This document shows, in pieces, positions 17,288-25,089 of a DNA stretch of 64,000 bases. Every line of letters starts with the position of its first letter. The first letter of the stretch is position 1. The position numbers and the translations under genes were made by a program. The notes below the pieces were generated by a model. The model ran no database searches and had not been told where the DNA came from. It saw only the letters and a list, made by a program, of their open reading frames with translations. Origin of the DNA: Cohnella terricola (GTDB lineage: Bacteria; Bacillota; Bacilli; Paenibacillales; Paenibacillaceae). The DNA lies in assembly GCF_007786475.1 (NCBI RefSeq), contig NZ_VNJJ01000001.1:372001-436000 (forward strand), in the 5' to 3' direction.

Positions 17288-18635
17288 AACGAAGCTTATG
17301 CTGTCGATGAGCATTCTGATCGTTTTCATCTTGTTCAGCCTGCTCGCTGTCACACATATCCAGTTTTTTATTGTCCGTGATCTTGCTTATTATAAAGACA
17401 AAGTCGCTTTTAAGTTGCTGCAAGAGGAATTTGAGCAATATTATGCGGATCACAATGATTCATGGGAAGGCGTCCATGATGAACAATTTGAACATAGCCG
17501 AGGTTTTGCCGAAATCGCCATGGTAGTGGGTGGCAAAACATTGTACCAGCAAGGACGGCTGGACATCGAAATCATGCAGGCCGATGGTTTTCATATCTCG
17601 TTACATGAACATGATCAGAAGATTGGCCGCCTTTTTGTTATGAACGACAGCCAGTACAAAACATATGAATTTAAAAACATGTGGTACAACATTCTCCCGA
17701 ATACCCTTCTTGTATCCTTACTGCTGACTGCTGTTGCCGCTCTGGGCATCATCTTCCTGTTATCCTGGAGGATGACCCGTCCGATACGCAAAATTGTTGC
17801 AGGTATCCATGGGATCAGGCAAGGAGATGCAAACGTGATTTTCCCTGTCCGCAGGAAGGACGAGTTCGGGGCGATCTCAAGAGCGCTTCAGGAGATGAAT
17901 CAAAGTCTCGCCAGCGCAGAACAATCCCGTAAGCAGCTATTATCCGATGTTGCGCATGAATTGAAAACCCCGCTCATGGTTATACAGGGCGAAATGGAGC
18001 TTGCTCAGGAAAGGGATGTCCCGCTTACCCCGGAAAAGCTATCGTCTCTGCTCGACGAAGTGTTGCGGCTATCCCGGCTGGTTCATGACGTGCTTGATCT
18101 ATCCAAGCTGGAGGCCGGCGGCACAGAGCTTCGCCCAACGGCTGAAAATATAGTCGAGATGGTCAGCGTGCTGATCGAGAAAACGCAGTTTTTGGCCGAG
18201 GATAAGCATATCGGCTTATCCATGCATGCTTCAGAAGATGTGATCGAGGTCTCGGTCGAGAAATCTCGTATTCTTCACGCGCTATACAATATTTTAATTA
18301 ATGCGATTCATTATACGAACGAGGGGGGACAAGTACAGCTTCATGTGGAACGGATGTACAGTCCAGACCTGCAGGATGAGGTTGTCCGGATTGTAATTGA
18401 GGATAACGGAGTCGGCATCCCACAGGAAGATCTGCCCCATATATTCAACCGGTTTTACAGGGCCGATCATTCAAGAAGTCGTCCGAACGGCGGTACAGGT
18501 CTTGGCCTGGCGATCGCGCAGCAAAACATTGTCGTACACAAAGGCTGGATCGAAGTACGCAGCGAAGCTGTAAAAGGTACGGCATTCTCGGTATTTTTAC
18601 CAATAGCAAAAGAGCGTGTAAGAGAAAATCTATAA
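17277..18635 (+). CDS. Sensor histidine kinase (HAMP, HisKA, HATPase)
   Basis: The 452-residue protein has two membrane helices (about 8-30 and 140-162) around an extracytoplasmic sensor of about 110 residues containing several His residues, then HAMP, the phosphoacceptor box VAHELKTPL near 227, and the ATPase motifs (INAIHYTNEGG, VIEDNGVGIP, GGTGLGLAI). The start ATG at 17277 lies inside the end of the response regulator gene; the longer open frame from 17085 is only a shadow of that gene. It forms a two-component pair with the upstream regulator. Confidence 0.9.
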   Translation: MKIRTKLMLSMSILIVFILFSLLAVTHIQFFIVRDLAYYKDKVAFKLLQEEFEQYYADHNDSWEGVHDEQFEHSRGFAEIAMVVGGKTLYQQGRLDIEIMQADGFHISLHEHDQKIGRLFVMNDSQYKTYEFKNMWYNILPNTLLVSLLLTAVAALGIIFLLSWRMTRPIRKIVAGIHGIRQGDANVIFPVRRKDEFGAISRALQEMNQSLASAEQSRKQLLSDVAHELKTPLMVIQGEMELAQERDVPLTPEKLSSLLDEVLRLSRLVHDVLDLSKLEAGGTELRPTAENIVEMVSVLIEKTQFLAEDKHIGLSMHASEDVIEVSVEKSRILHALYNILINAIHYTNEGGQVQLHVERMYSPDLQDEVVRIVIEDNGVGIPQEDLPHIFNRFYRADHSRSRPNGGTGLGLAIAQQNIVVHKGWIEVRSEAVKGTAFSVFLPIAKERVRENL

Positions 18636-19027
18636 AACTATGTTTGTTGAAGCTAACTACCGGAATGATCGATCGAACACGTTTCATGCAACCAAGGCCA
18701 TCGATCCAATGTACATCAACACTTGATCCCATCGAATATGTACGGGATGTAATGAGCGGTTTCTGATCTGCTTTTTCCGGCAGAGCAGAAACCTTTTTAT
18801 TATTCAATATCTTTTTAAGCTGCTAATACTGGATGAGAAATTAATGATCAATTGGCGATGATATCACAATTTTTAAATTTAAGGCGATATACATTAAATA
18901 ACTAGTTTTCATTTGAGAATACCCTAAACAGCCTATATATATCTATGTATTATCTACGTTTTAATCCTTATAATAAACATGTAACAAATAGGTAGTATCA
19001 ATAGACAATTAAGTGGAGGAATGATAT
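18636..19027. other. Intergenic region between the sensor kinase and esterase genes
   Basis: The first 120 bp hold no supported gene, only short frames without ribosome sites. A terminator lies at 18758-18800. The remaining 225 bp are AT-rich and probably carry the esterase promoter (TATAAT at 18970-18975), with no clear operator. Confidence 0.5.
18758..18800 (+). terminator. Terminator downstream of the two-component system
   Basis: The stem GGTTTCTG-TCTGC pairs with GCAGA-CAGAAACC across a short loop (one bulge on each arm), followed by TTTTTATTATT. Confidence 0.75.
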
Positions 19028-19930
19028 ATGAAGGACTCATTGCGGAAAGCTCATCGTTTGTTCAAGGATAACTTGCCAAGTGCTGGGGCAACCGTTGAAG
19101 AGCTAAGGGTAGGGGTGGAAGCTATGTTTGCCCTGCTTCCTGTAGCAAACGATTTGGTTACGGAGAAGGTAGACATTGATGGATTGGAAGGGGAGTGGCA
19201 AATCCTTCCGGAGTCTGCAGAAGACCGCGTACTTCTATACCTGCACGGCGGAGGATTTATGTATGGCAGTATCAATTCATATCGGATCGAATCCAGTGAA
19301 ATGGGGAGAGCGGCCAAAGCGCGCGTCTTGTCTATAAATTACCGTCTGGCACCGGAACATCCGTTTCCTGCTCCGATTGAAGATGCGTTGAAAGCTTATG
19401 ACTGGTTGCTGAATCAAGGGTATCAGCCCCAAAATATAATCATTGGCGGGGTTTCGGCAGGAGGGAATTTAACTGCAGCCTTATTGATGCACATCAGGGA
19501 TACCAAATCTCCTATGCCGGCGGGAGGGGTAATGGTTTCTCCATGGATTGATTTGGGACAAACAGGAGATACCTACATCACCAAAGAGGGAGTAGATCCG
19601 GTTGTTACCAAAGAAGCTCTCGTACAGTTGGCCGACAATTATTTAAACGGAGTTTCGCCCAATGTGCCATATGCGTCGCCGATTTATGGAGATTTAAGGG
19701 GACTGCCGCCTATTTACGTAATGGTCGGTGAATCGGAACTCATGCTAAGGGAATCTCTGACGTTTGTGGCTCAGGCCGCATTGGCGGGAGTTGATATCCG
19801 TTTCAGATCTTGGCCTTCCATGTTCCACAACTGGCTGAGTTTTTATTCCTCTTTGGAGGAAGCGAAAGATGCGATAATCAGTACCGGCAACTTCATGAAT
19901 GAATTGTATGAGAAAAACCAAAGAGCATAA
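19028..19930 (+). CDS. Alpha/beta hydrolase, HSL-type esterase
   Basis: The 300-residue protein belongs to the hormone-sensitive-lipase-like family. It has the oxyanion motif LHGGGFMYG near residue 72, the nucleophile motif GGVSAGGN near 140, the later Asp/Glu region VGESELM, and the catalytic His in MFHNW near 265. It should hydrolyse short-chain esters; no signal peptide is seen, so it is likely cytoplasmic. GTGGAGGAA precedes the ATG. It is a single-gene unit closed by a strong terminator. The natural substrate is unknown. Confidence 0.88.
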   Translation: MKDSLRKAHRLFKDNLPSAGATVEELRVGVEAMFALLPVANDLVTEKVDIDGLEGEWQILPESAEDRVLLYLHGGGFMYGSINSYRIESSEMGRAAKARVLSINYRLAPEHPFPAPIEDALKAYDWLLNQGYQPQNIIIGGVSAGGNLTAALLMHIRDTKSPMPAGGVMVSPWIDLGQTGDTYITKEGVDPVVTKEALVQLADNYLNGVSPNVPYASPIYGDLRGLPPIYVMVGESELMLRESLTFVAQAALAGVDIRFRSWPSMFHNWLSFYSSLEEAKDAIISTGNFMNELYEKNQRA

Positions 19931-19938
19931 AAAATAAT

Positions 19939-19985
19939 AAGAGCAATTACCAATTCATTGAAGAATCGGTAATTGCTCTTAGCAT
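19939..19985 (+). terminator. Terminator after the esterase gene
   Basis: A perfect 13-bp stem, AAGAGCAATTACC with GGTAATTGCTCTT, closes the esterase gene. Confidence 0.8.
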
Positions 19986-19999
19986 ATTAGGAGGATGAA

Positions 20000-20110
20000 A
20001 TGTTTCAGAATCGTTCTGACTTCAAGAGGTTGAATACAATCCAGATTTCTGTTCTTGATTTAGTACCTATTTATCAAGGAACTTTTTCTTCAACAGACGC
20101 ATGCGGATGA
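20000..20110 (+). pseudogene. Truncated remnant of an LLM-class flavin-dependent oxidoreductase
   Basis: After a good ribosome site (AGGAGG at 19990-19995), 36 codons read into a sequence ending QISVLDLVPIYQG plus about nine residues before a stop. That block is the typical N-terminal beta strand of luciferase-like monooxygenases. The rest of the roughly 330-residue protein is missing: the following bases do not continue the family. It is read as a decayed gene left by a deletion. Confidence 0.5.
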
Positions 20111-20238
20111 ATTGACCATTCAATGGAATTTAGGTGCAGTCTCCGTTATTTTAAATTAATTGAAATGACTAGAGTGACCGCTTTATGGACCGATTAGTCC
20201 TTATTTAATCAATGGCGTTAGTAATCGTATATCGGAGG

Positions 20239-20606
20239 CCGTTACAGTACTCGTGTTCGAGGTTTTGGTGGTTGTAAGGGTCTGCGGGACCGTTACAGTA
20301 CTCGTGTTCGAGGTTTTGGAGGCTGTAAGGGTCTGCGGGACCGTTACAGTGCTTGCTTATGAGGTTTTGGTGGCTGTAAGGGTCTGTGGGACCGTTACAG
20401 TACTCGTGTTCGAGGTTTTGGCGACTTTAAGGGTCTGCGGGACCGTTACAGTGATCGTGTTCGAGGTTTTGGTGGTTGTAAGGGTCTGCGAGACCGTTAC
20501 AGTGCTTGCTTATGAGGTTTTGGTGGCTGTAAGGGTCTGCGGGACCATTACAGCGCAAGTGTTCGAGATTTTGGTGGTTGTAAGGGTCTGCGGGACCGTT
20601 ACAGCA
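20239..20606. repeat. Tandem repeat array A, period 51 bp, seven units plus a partial one
   Basis: Units begin at 20239, 20290, 20341, 20392, 20443, 20494, 20545 and (partial) 20596, exactly 51 bp apart. Two subtypes differ in the middle (GTACTCGTGTTCGAG or GTGCTTGCTTATGAG). Each unit can form small hairpins (CTCG/CGAG in the first subtype, GGTC/GACC, and TTACA/TGTAA). Because 51 is a multiple of three, frames stay open on both strands through the array, but none has a ribosome site. It lies at the 3' end of the lipoprotein gene. Confidence 0.9.
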
Positions 20607-20610
20607 CACT

Positions 20611-21108
20611 TCACAAAAGATTGTTCGTATCTCCTGTTTGACGCCAACCATCCGTGCCTGCTCGGCGAATGACCAGCTCATTATCGGACTCGTTATAAGG
20701 ATACACGTCTTGAATATGATTCGGGGACTGTATAAGCTTGCTGTAACGTATACCGTCCTGAAACGTTACAAACATATAGCCGTCGGATCTGACAGTCTGT
20801 CCGTTTTCCTCGTAAAAGAAAACAACGACTTGTATTTTACTAATGCTTTTGTCTTCTGGGAACGATTGCGGAACTTCCGCCCCTTCAAACTTCTGCTGCA
20901 GCAACATCAAGTCCTCTTGTTTGTCGTATAAAACCGTTAACTCTGGTTGCGTCCTGGTAGTTCCCGTGACATACTGGGACACCTGTATGGAAGCCAATTC
21001 TCCTTTGAGTTGAGTCGGGCTTTCGTGGCTGGTGGTCTCTTTAGACGTAGAACATGCCGAGAGATAGAAGATGACAAGGGCAGATAGAATAAAAAGTAAC
21101 TTTCGCAA
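20611..21108 (-). CDS. Lipoprotein of unknown function
   Basis: The 165-residue protein has a lipoprotein signal peptide with the lipobox LSAC near residue 19, so it should be anchored outside the cytoplasmic membrane. The mature part has no known motif; it is a mixed polar domain with aromatic strands (VVVFFYEENGQ, YMFVTFQDG). It is flanked by two repeat arrays: A begins four bases after its stop and B lies in its upstream region. A stable function cannot be given. Confidence 0.7.
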   Translation of the reverse strand: MRKLLFILSALVIFYLSACSTSKETTSHESPTQLKGELASIQVSQYVTGTTRTQPELTVLYDKQEDLMLLQQKFEGAEVPQSFPEDKSISKIQVVVFFYEENGQTVRSDGYMFVTFQDGIRYSKLIQSPNHIQDVYPYNESDNELVIRRAGTDGWRQTGDTNNLL

Positions 21109-21186
21109 CTGAGTAACCCCCGGTTATGGAACGATTTCGACGATATAGCGTAATTTTACAGTGAACCGGTGGAACCGCGCAATCAA

Positions 21187-21441
21187 TCATTGTCGCAAAA
21201 TGCATCAATGACGGCGGGGCGGACCGCGCGGCCCCGCTCATTGTCGCAAATTGCAGCAATAGCAGCGATAAAGGTAACGCAAACCGTCTCATAGTCGCAA
21301 AATGCAGCAATGGAGAGGAAAAAGTCGGCGAGCAATCACTCATTGTCGCAAAATACATCAATAGCGGTGAGGCGGGAGACGTAGCCCCGCTCATTGTCGC
21401 AAAATGAGGCAATGAGACCCGAGACGAACCCCGAAGGAGGA
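21187..21441. repeat. Tandem repeat array B, period 51 bp, five units
   Basis: Units start at 21187, 21238, 21289, 21340 and 21391, each exactly 51 bp. Each begins with TCATTGTCGC or a close variant and contains the inverted pair TCATTG/CAATGA or similar; some units add a GC-rich hairpin (GCGGGGC/GCCCCGC). The last unit contains the AAGGAGG ribosome site of the next gene. The core CATTGTCGC is shared with array C at 43.4 kb. Confidence 0.9.
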
Positions 21442-21447
21442 AGGGAA

Positions 21448-21957
21448 ATGGCGATTCCCAAAAGAGACGTCCTGACATTGGCGATTTTCTCGATTCTAAG
21501 CGCTGTGTTCTTTCTCCTTGCGTTTCTGTTCACCGTAAAATATCGAGGGGCTGGATATGGAACCTCCGGCAACGGAAATGTTGGTTTGGTTTTCGTCGTG
21601 CCAGCTACAGTGCTCTATGCAGCCACATTGTTTTGCGTGTACCGGATAACTAAACGTTTTCCGATAGGCAAGCCGACAATGAAACTGTCCGTCATCGGAT
21701 TAATCGCATTGTTGATTGCATGTTTATGGGGAGAATATGCGTCGATAAAACGGCTTCTTCGAGTGTTAGGAGGGGGACCCGGAAATCCCGGTTCGGTTAT
21801 TTTCCGATACTTCATCCTTAATCAGTACACGAATAAATTATTTTTTAATTTGTTTACGTATATCGGCGGGATATCCGCGGTTTGTCTAATCGCAATAGCA
21901 GCAAGGTTTGTTGATCCCGAGAGACCGAGGGAATGTAAGCGGCAAATTGGGGAATGA
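21448..21957 (+). CDS. Small integral membrane protein of unknown function
   Basis: The 169-residue protein has about four transmembrane helices (near 10-32, 50-72, 85-105 and 138-160). No family is recognised. The ATG at 21448 follows AAGGAGG at 21434-21440, which lies inside the last unit of repeat array B. The open frame extends upstream through that array to 21394, but that start is not supported. The gene is divergent from the lipoprotein gene. Confidence 0.6.
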   Translation: MAIPKRDVLTLAIFSILSAVFFLLAFLFTVKYRGAGYGTSGNGNVGLVFVVPATVLYAATLFCVYRITKRFPIGKPTMKLSVIGLIALLIACLWGEYASIKRLLRVLGGGPGNPGSVIFRYFILNQYTNKLFFNLFTYIGGISAVCLIAIAARFVDPERPRECKRQIGE

Positions 21958-22186
21958 TATTCCCGGCCTACGGAAAGATTGATAACGATTGCCATTCATG
22001 GTATCCTCTAGAGGAAGGGCATCTCGCGGCAGGCGAGATGTCTTCGTTGCTATATGAGTTTTTTTACATTTAATGGGCTAGGCGGTGGTGCGATGTTCGA
22101 TGTTTACTCCCCTGCCTTGGGGGACGCGTTTTGTGCAGGAGCGGAAGCTGTATTGTGCAAATCATGGAAATGGGGAGAGGTCGAAT

Positions 22187-22396
22187 ATGGCACGCAGAAA
22201 CCGGGGCAACGTACATCTTGTGATGCCGGGAAGAGGAAGAGGACAGTGTCCGCGATGCGCAAGGTCAAGAATTAATCTGCTTTACGATCTAGTCGTGGGA
22301 GACGGCCCCGCGACGAAAGTGTGCAAGTATTGTCGGCCCGAAAAAATCGTTGAATCAAAGTCAGTGACTTTTTCTGAGAGAGGTGTTTATCCTTAA
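22187..22396 (+). CDS. Small zinc-ribbon protein
   Basis: The 69-residue basic protein carries two CxxC pairs (CPRC and CKYC) separated by about 21 residues, the usual spacing of a small zinc ribbon. It has no known function here. GGGGAGAGG lies just upstream of the ATG at 22187. Its stop codon overlaps the ATG of the following YdjO-like gene by one base, so the two are coupled. Frames starting at 22054 and 22085 are longer but lack support. Confidence 0.65.
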   Translation: MARRNRGNVHLVMPGRGRGQCPRCARSRINLLYDLVVGDGPATKVCKYCRPEKIVESKSVTFSERGVYP

Positions 22397-22590
22397 TGGC
22401 TAAATACGGACGAACGAAGCAGTTTGCAGGAGAGATCGAAATGGTGGATACATCCGTGTGGGCATGCGCCAATCAAGGCTGCAAATGCTGGATAAGGGAG
22501 GATTATTCGTTCGCGGAAAATCCCCTTTGCCCGATATGCGAGTCCAGCATGGTTCGCGAAGTCCGCTCATTGCCCGAGATTCAAGGTTAA
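22396..22590 (+). CDS. ydjO: Cold-inducible protein YdjO family
   Basis: The 64-residue protein matches YdjO: TSVWACANQGCKCWIRE followed by NPLCPICESSMV, with two cysteine pairs that likely bind zinc, and a C-terminal LPEI. YdjO is cold-induced in B. subtilis, but its molecular role is unknown. Translation is coupled to the preceding zinc-ribbon gene (TAATG overlap). A terminator follows within 30 bp. Confidence 0.82.
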   Translation: MAKYGRTKQFAGEIEMVDTSVWACANQGCKCWIREDYSFAENPLCPICESSMVREVRSLPEIQG

Positions 22591-22618
22591 CCGCTCAGTC
22601 TCATTTCGTGTTCCAATT

Positions 22619-22656
22619 AAAGCCTTCATCCGATCAGGATGAAGGCTTTTTGTTTT
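22619..22656 (+). terminator. Terminator after ydjO
   Basis: A perfect 13-bp stem (AAAGCCTTCATCC with its complement) around a five-base loop is followed by a T-rich tract. Confidence 0.88.
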
Positions 22657-22732
22657 TCATAAATATGATTGAGTTCGATTTTGTCTACAATAGTATAGTT
22701 GTACCAAAATACAAGCCTCTGAGGAGAACAGA

Positions 22733-23416
22733 ATGCTGGAAAATTTGTTGCTGTTAATGGAAATATTGCTCGTGAATATCGTGCTGAGCGGCGATAATGC
22801 GGTCGTGATTGCTATGGCGAGCCGGAATTTGCCCCCGAACCTGAGAAATCGTGCGATCTGGATGGGTGCGATCGGTGCTGTCGGCCTGCGAATCGTTCTA
22901 TCGATCGTGGCGGTTGCGCTGCTCGGTATGCCTGCTGTTCAAATTGTCGGGGCGCTGCTCCTGCTCTATATCGCGTTCCACCTGCTCATAGATGAAGGCG
23001 CGGACAAGCAGGTCAAAGGAGGGGCATCACTCGGCAAAGCGGTCGGGATTATTCTTCTATCCGATATGATCATGAGCTTGGATAATGTCCTGGCGATCGC
23101 GGCTATTGCCAAGAATGAGGTGTGGTTAATGGCGGCGGGAATCGCGCTCAGTATTCCGCTTGTTATTTGGGGCAGTCAATTAATCCTTAAAGCGTTGACC
23201 CGTTATCCGTTTATCGTTTGGATTGGATCGGCAATTCTTGGTTATTCGGCGGGCGGGATGCTGGAAGATGTTCAGATGGTGAGGGACTTTCTTCCGTCGT
23301 GGGGAGATTGGGAATATGGGTGGCTGCCGTTCGCGACGGCGGTTCTTGTGTTATTGATAGCGTTCGTTTGGCGGTGGATGACTGTCGCCACATCCGAGAA
23401 AGCGGCCAAACATTAG
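22733..23416 (+). CDS. TerC family membrane protein (YjbE-like)
   Basis: The 227-residue protein has about seven hydrophobic helices and both TerC signatures: NIVLSGDNAVVIA near residue 15 and SDMIMSLDNVLAIAA near 110, whose Asp/Asn residues probably form a metal path. Members of the YjbE/YkoY/MeeF group are linked to Mn2+ export and metalation of secreted enzymes in Bacillus. TGAGGAGAA precedes the ATG. No manganese (yybP-ykoY) riboswitch was seen in the short leader. The exact ion is inferred from family knowledge. Confidence 0.85.
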   Translation: MLENLLLLMEILLVNIVLSGDNAVVIAMASRNLPPNLRNRAIWMGAIGAVGLRIVLSIVAVALLGMPAVQIVGALLLLYIAFHLLIDEGADKQVKGGASLGKAVGIILLSDMIMSLDNVLAIAAIAKNEVWLMAAGIALSIPLVIWGSQLILKALTRYPFIVWIGSAILGYSAGGMLEDVQMVRDFLPSWGDWEYGWLPFATAVLVLLIAFVWRWMTVATSEKAAKH

Positions 23417-23449
23417 CAACTGCAACAGCTATCGTTCACAATCTATCTA

Positions 23450-23478
23450 TTGACACTCGCGCTACCTGAATCTATAAT
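23450..23478 (+). promoter_or_regulatory. Sigma-A promoter of efeUOB
   Basis: TTGACA (23450-23455) and TATAAT (23473-23478) are perfect consensus elements separated by 17 bp. The expected start at about 23485 is covered by the Fur box just downstream. Confidence 0.88.
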
Positions 23479-23486
23479 TACTTATC

Positions 23487-23505
23487 GTGAATGAGAATCA
23501 TTATC
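23487..23505 (+). promoter_or_regulatory. Fur box in front of efeUOB
   Basis: A 19-bp site, GTGAATGAGAATCATTATC, matches 16 of 19 positions of the classical Fur box. It covers the predicted transcription start of the efeUOB promoter, a position suited to repression by iron-loaded Fur. Confidence 0.88.
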
Positions 23506-23548
23506 AGCAATTTAGAGGCTGAATTATCGATTGCAAGGAGGCTACCGA

Positions 23549-25069
23549 ATGGCGAACACAAGCCGGCCGAGGATGAAGAAAATGTATACGGCGGTTCGCG
23601 CAATCATTCTGATGTTGCCTCTTTTATTTGCGATGTCTTTCGCGTCTGTGGCATTTGCGGCTGGTCCAACTGAAGCGAAGGTCGAAGCCGTTATCGCCCA
23701 TACAGATGAAATGATAGCAAACCTAGACCAGGGTAACGTTTCGCAGGCGGCAGAATCGTTCGGGCTGGTTAAGAAGTGGTGGACTCTAAATAAGAAAACG
23801 GTCAAAGAGAACTCGACGGACATGTCGCTCGAGATCGACCGCCAGATCGCGAGCCTGTCACTTGCGTTCTTGAATCAAGACGCAAGCCGGGCGAAAGAAG
23901 AAGCAGGCGCTCTGCAATTCTCGCTAAGGAATTACTCGGACGGAGCGTATACCGATAATAGCGGCAAGCAGCGGATGACGTTAACTTCTTATGTCATGAA
24001 GCTTCGCCATGCCGCCGACCTGATGAAGAAAGAGCAATGGCCTGAGGCACTGTCCGAAGTCAAGCTGCTTCAGCGCCAATGGCTCTCCGTCGAAGGCGAC
24101 GTCGTCAGCCAATCCCAGACTGTGTACAATCACGCCGAGCGGGATCTTGTCTTGCTGGATGCGTATTTGTCCGGTTCGGATAAGAAAAATCAAGCGTTGC
24201 CGATCGCCGAGAGAATGATCGACTCGCTTTCGCCGCTCATGAATGCGCAATACTCATGGTGGGATGCCGCTTTGATCCCGCTGAGGGAAGGAGTCGAAGC
24301 ACTTCTAGTTGTGGGGACGTTGCTTATGTACGCGAAGAAATCGGATTCAGCGCCAGCCAAACGTTGGGTCATCGGCGGTTCCGCCGCCGGCATTCTGCTC
24401 TGCATAGGGGCAGGTTTAGTCGTAACGTTCGTGCTGTCGTCGAGCGCGTTCGGAAATAACAATTCGCTCATCAACGGCTGGACGGGTGTGCTTGCAAGCT
24501 TGCTGTTGTTATATGTAAGCTACTGGCTGCATCGAAATTCTGACGTGAAACGTTGGAATAAGTTCCTACAGTTCAAAAGCACGCAAGCTCTGACGAGCGG
24601 CAAAATGATTTCGCTCGCGCTGCTTGCTTTCTTCGCGATCGTGCGCGAAGGATTGGAAACGGTCATTTTCCTGATCGGAATGACGGGCAAGATGTCCACT
24701 GGCGAGTTGGTTGGCGGCATTGCGACGGGATTCGGAATTCTGGCCGTGTGCGCAGTCGCGATGATCAAGCTGGGCTCGCGGCTTCCTGTACGTCCCGTTT
24801 TCCTCGTGTCCAGCGTAATCGTGTTTTATCTCTGTTTCAAGTTTATGGGATCGGGCATTCATAGCTTGCAGATGGCAGGGGTCATTCCATCAACGGTACA
24901 TGACTATTTGCCGGAATACGGCTCTTTAAGCTTGTATTCTTCTTGGTACAGCACGTTGCCGCAATTGCTATTCGTACTTATCGCAGTTTTCGCGCTCGTG
25001 TATCAGAGAGTTTCTAGAGATAAAAGCAAGAAAGTCGACTTGTTATCGACTAGACCAGACGTCAATTAA
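23549..25069 (+). CDS. efeU: FTR1-family iron permease EfeU
   Basis: The 506-residue protein has a signal peptide (ending AFAAG), an extracytoplasmic helical N-terminal domain of about 210 residues, then about seven membrane helices with the two REGLE-type iron-binding motifs, LREGVEALL near 248 and VREGLETVI near 369. It carries iron across the membrane with EfeO and EfeB. The ATG at 23549 follows AAGGAGG; an in-frame TTG at 23531 is less likely. It is the first gene of a Fur-controlled operon, efeU-efeO-efeB, with short gaps. Confidence 0.92.
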   Translation: MANTSRPRMKKMYTAVRAIILMLPLLFAMSFASVAFAAGPTEAKVEAVIAHTDEMIANLDQGNVSQAAESFGLVKKWWTLNKKTVKENSTDMSLEIDRQIASLSLAFLNQDASRAKEEAGALQFSLRNYSDGAYTDNSGKQRMTLTSYVMKLRHAADLMKKEQWPEALSEVKLLQRQWLSVEGDVVSQSQTVYNHAERDLVLLDAYLSGSDKKNQALPIAERMIDSLSPLMNAQYSWWDAALIPLREGVEALLVVGTLLMYAKKSDSAPAKRWVIGGSAAGILLCIGAGLVVTFVLSSSAFGNNNSLINGWTGVLASLLLLYVSYWLHRNSDVKRWNKFLQFKSTQALTSGKMISLALLAFFAIVREGLETVIFLIGMTGKMSTGELVGGIATGFGILAVCAVAMIKLGSRLPVRPVFLVSSVIVFYLCFKFMGSGIHSLQMAGVIPSTVHDYLPEYGSLSLYSSWYSTLPQLLFVLIAVFALVYQRVSRDKSKKVDLLSTRPDVN

Positions 25070-25089
25070 TTTATTGGGGGAACCGGACA

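Noticed and set aside
18636-18757. Gene remnant after the sensor kinase
   Set aside because: No frame shows a recognisable protein family; the short frames have no ribosome sites.
20239-20606. CRISPR array
   Set aside because: The 51-bp units are similar along their whole length, so there are no unique spacers, and no cas genes are present.
20253-20672. Plus-strand open frame of 139 codons through array A, with 17-residue repeats
   Set aside because: It exists because 51 is a multiple of three; it has no ribosome site, and the opposite strand is open in the same way.
22054-22275. Open frame of 73 codons overlapping the zinc-ribbon gene
   Set aside because: It has no ribosome site or known motif and overlaps a better-supported gene with two CxxC pairs.
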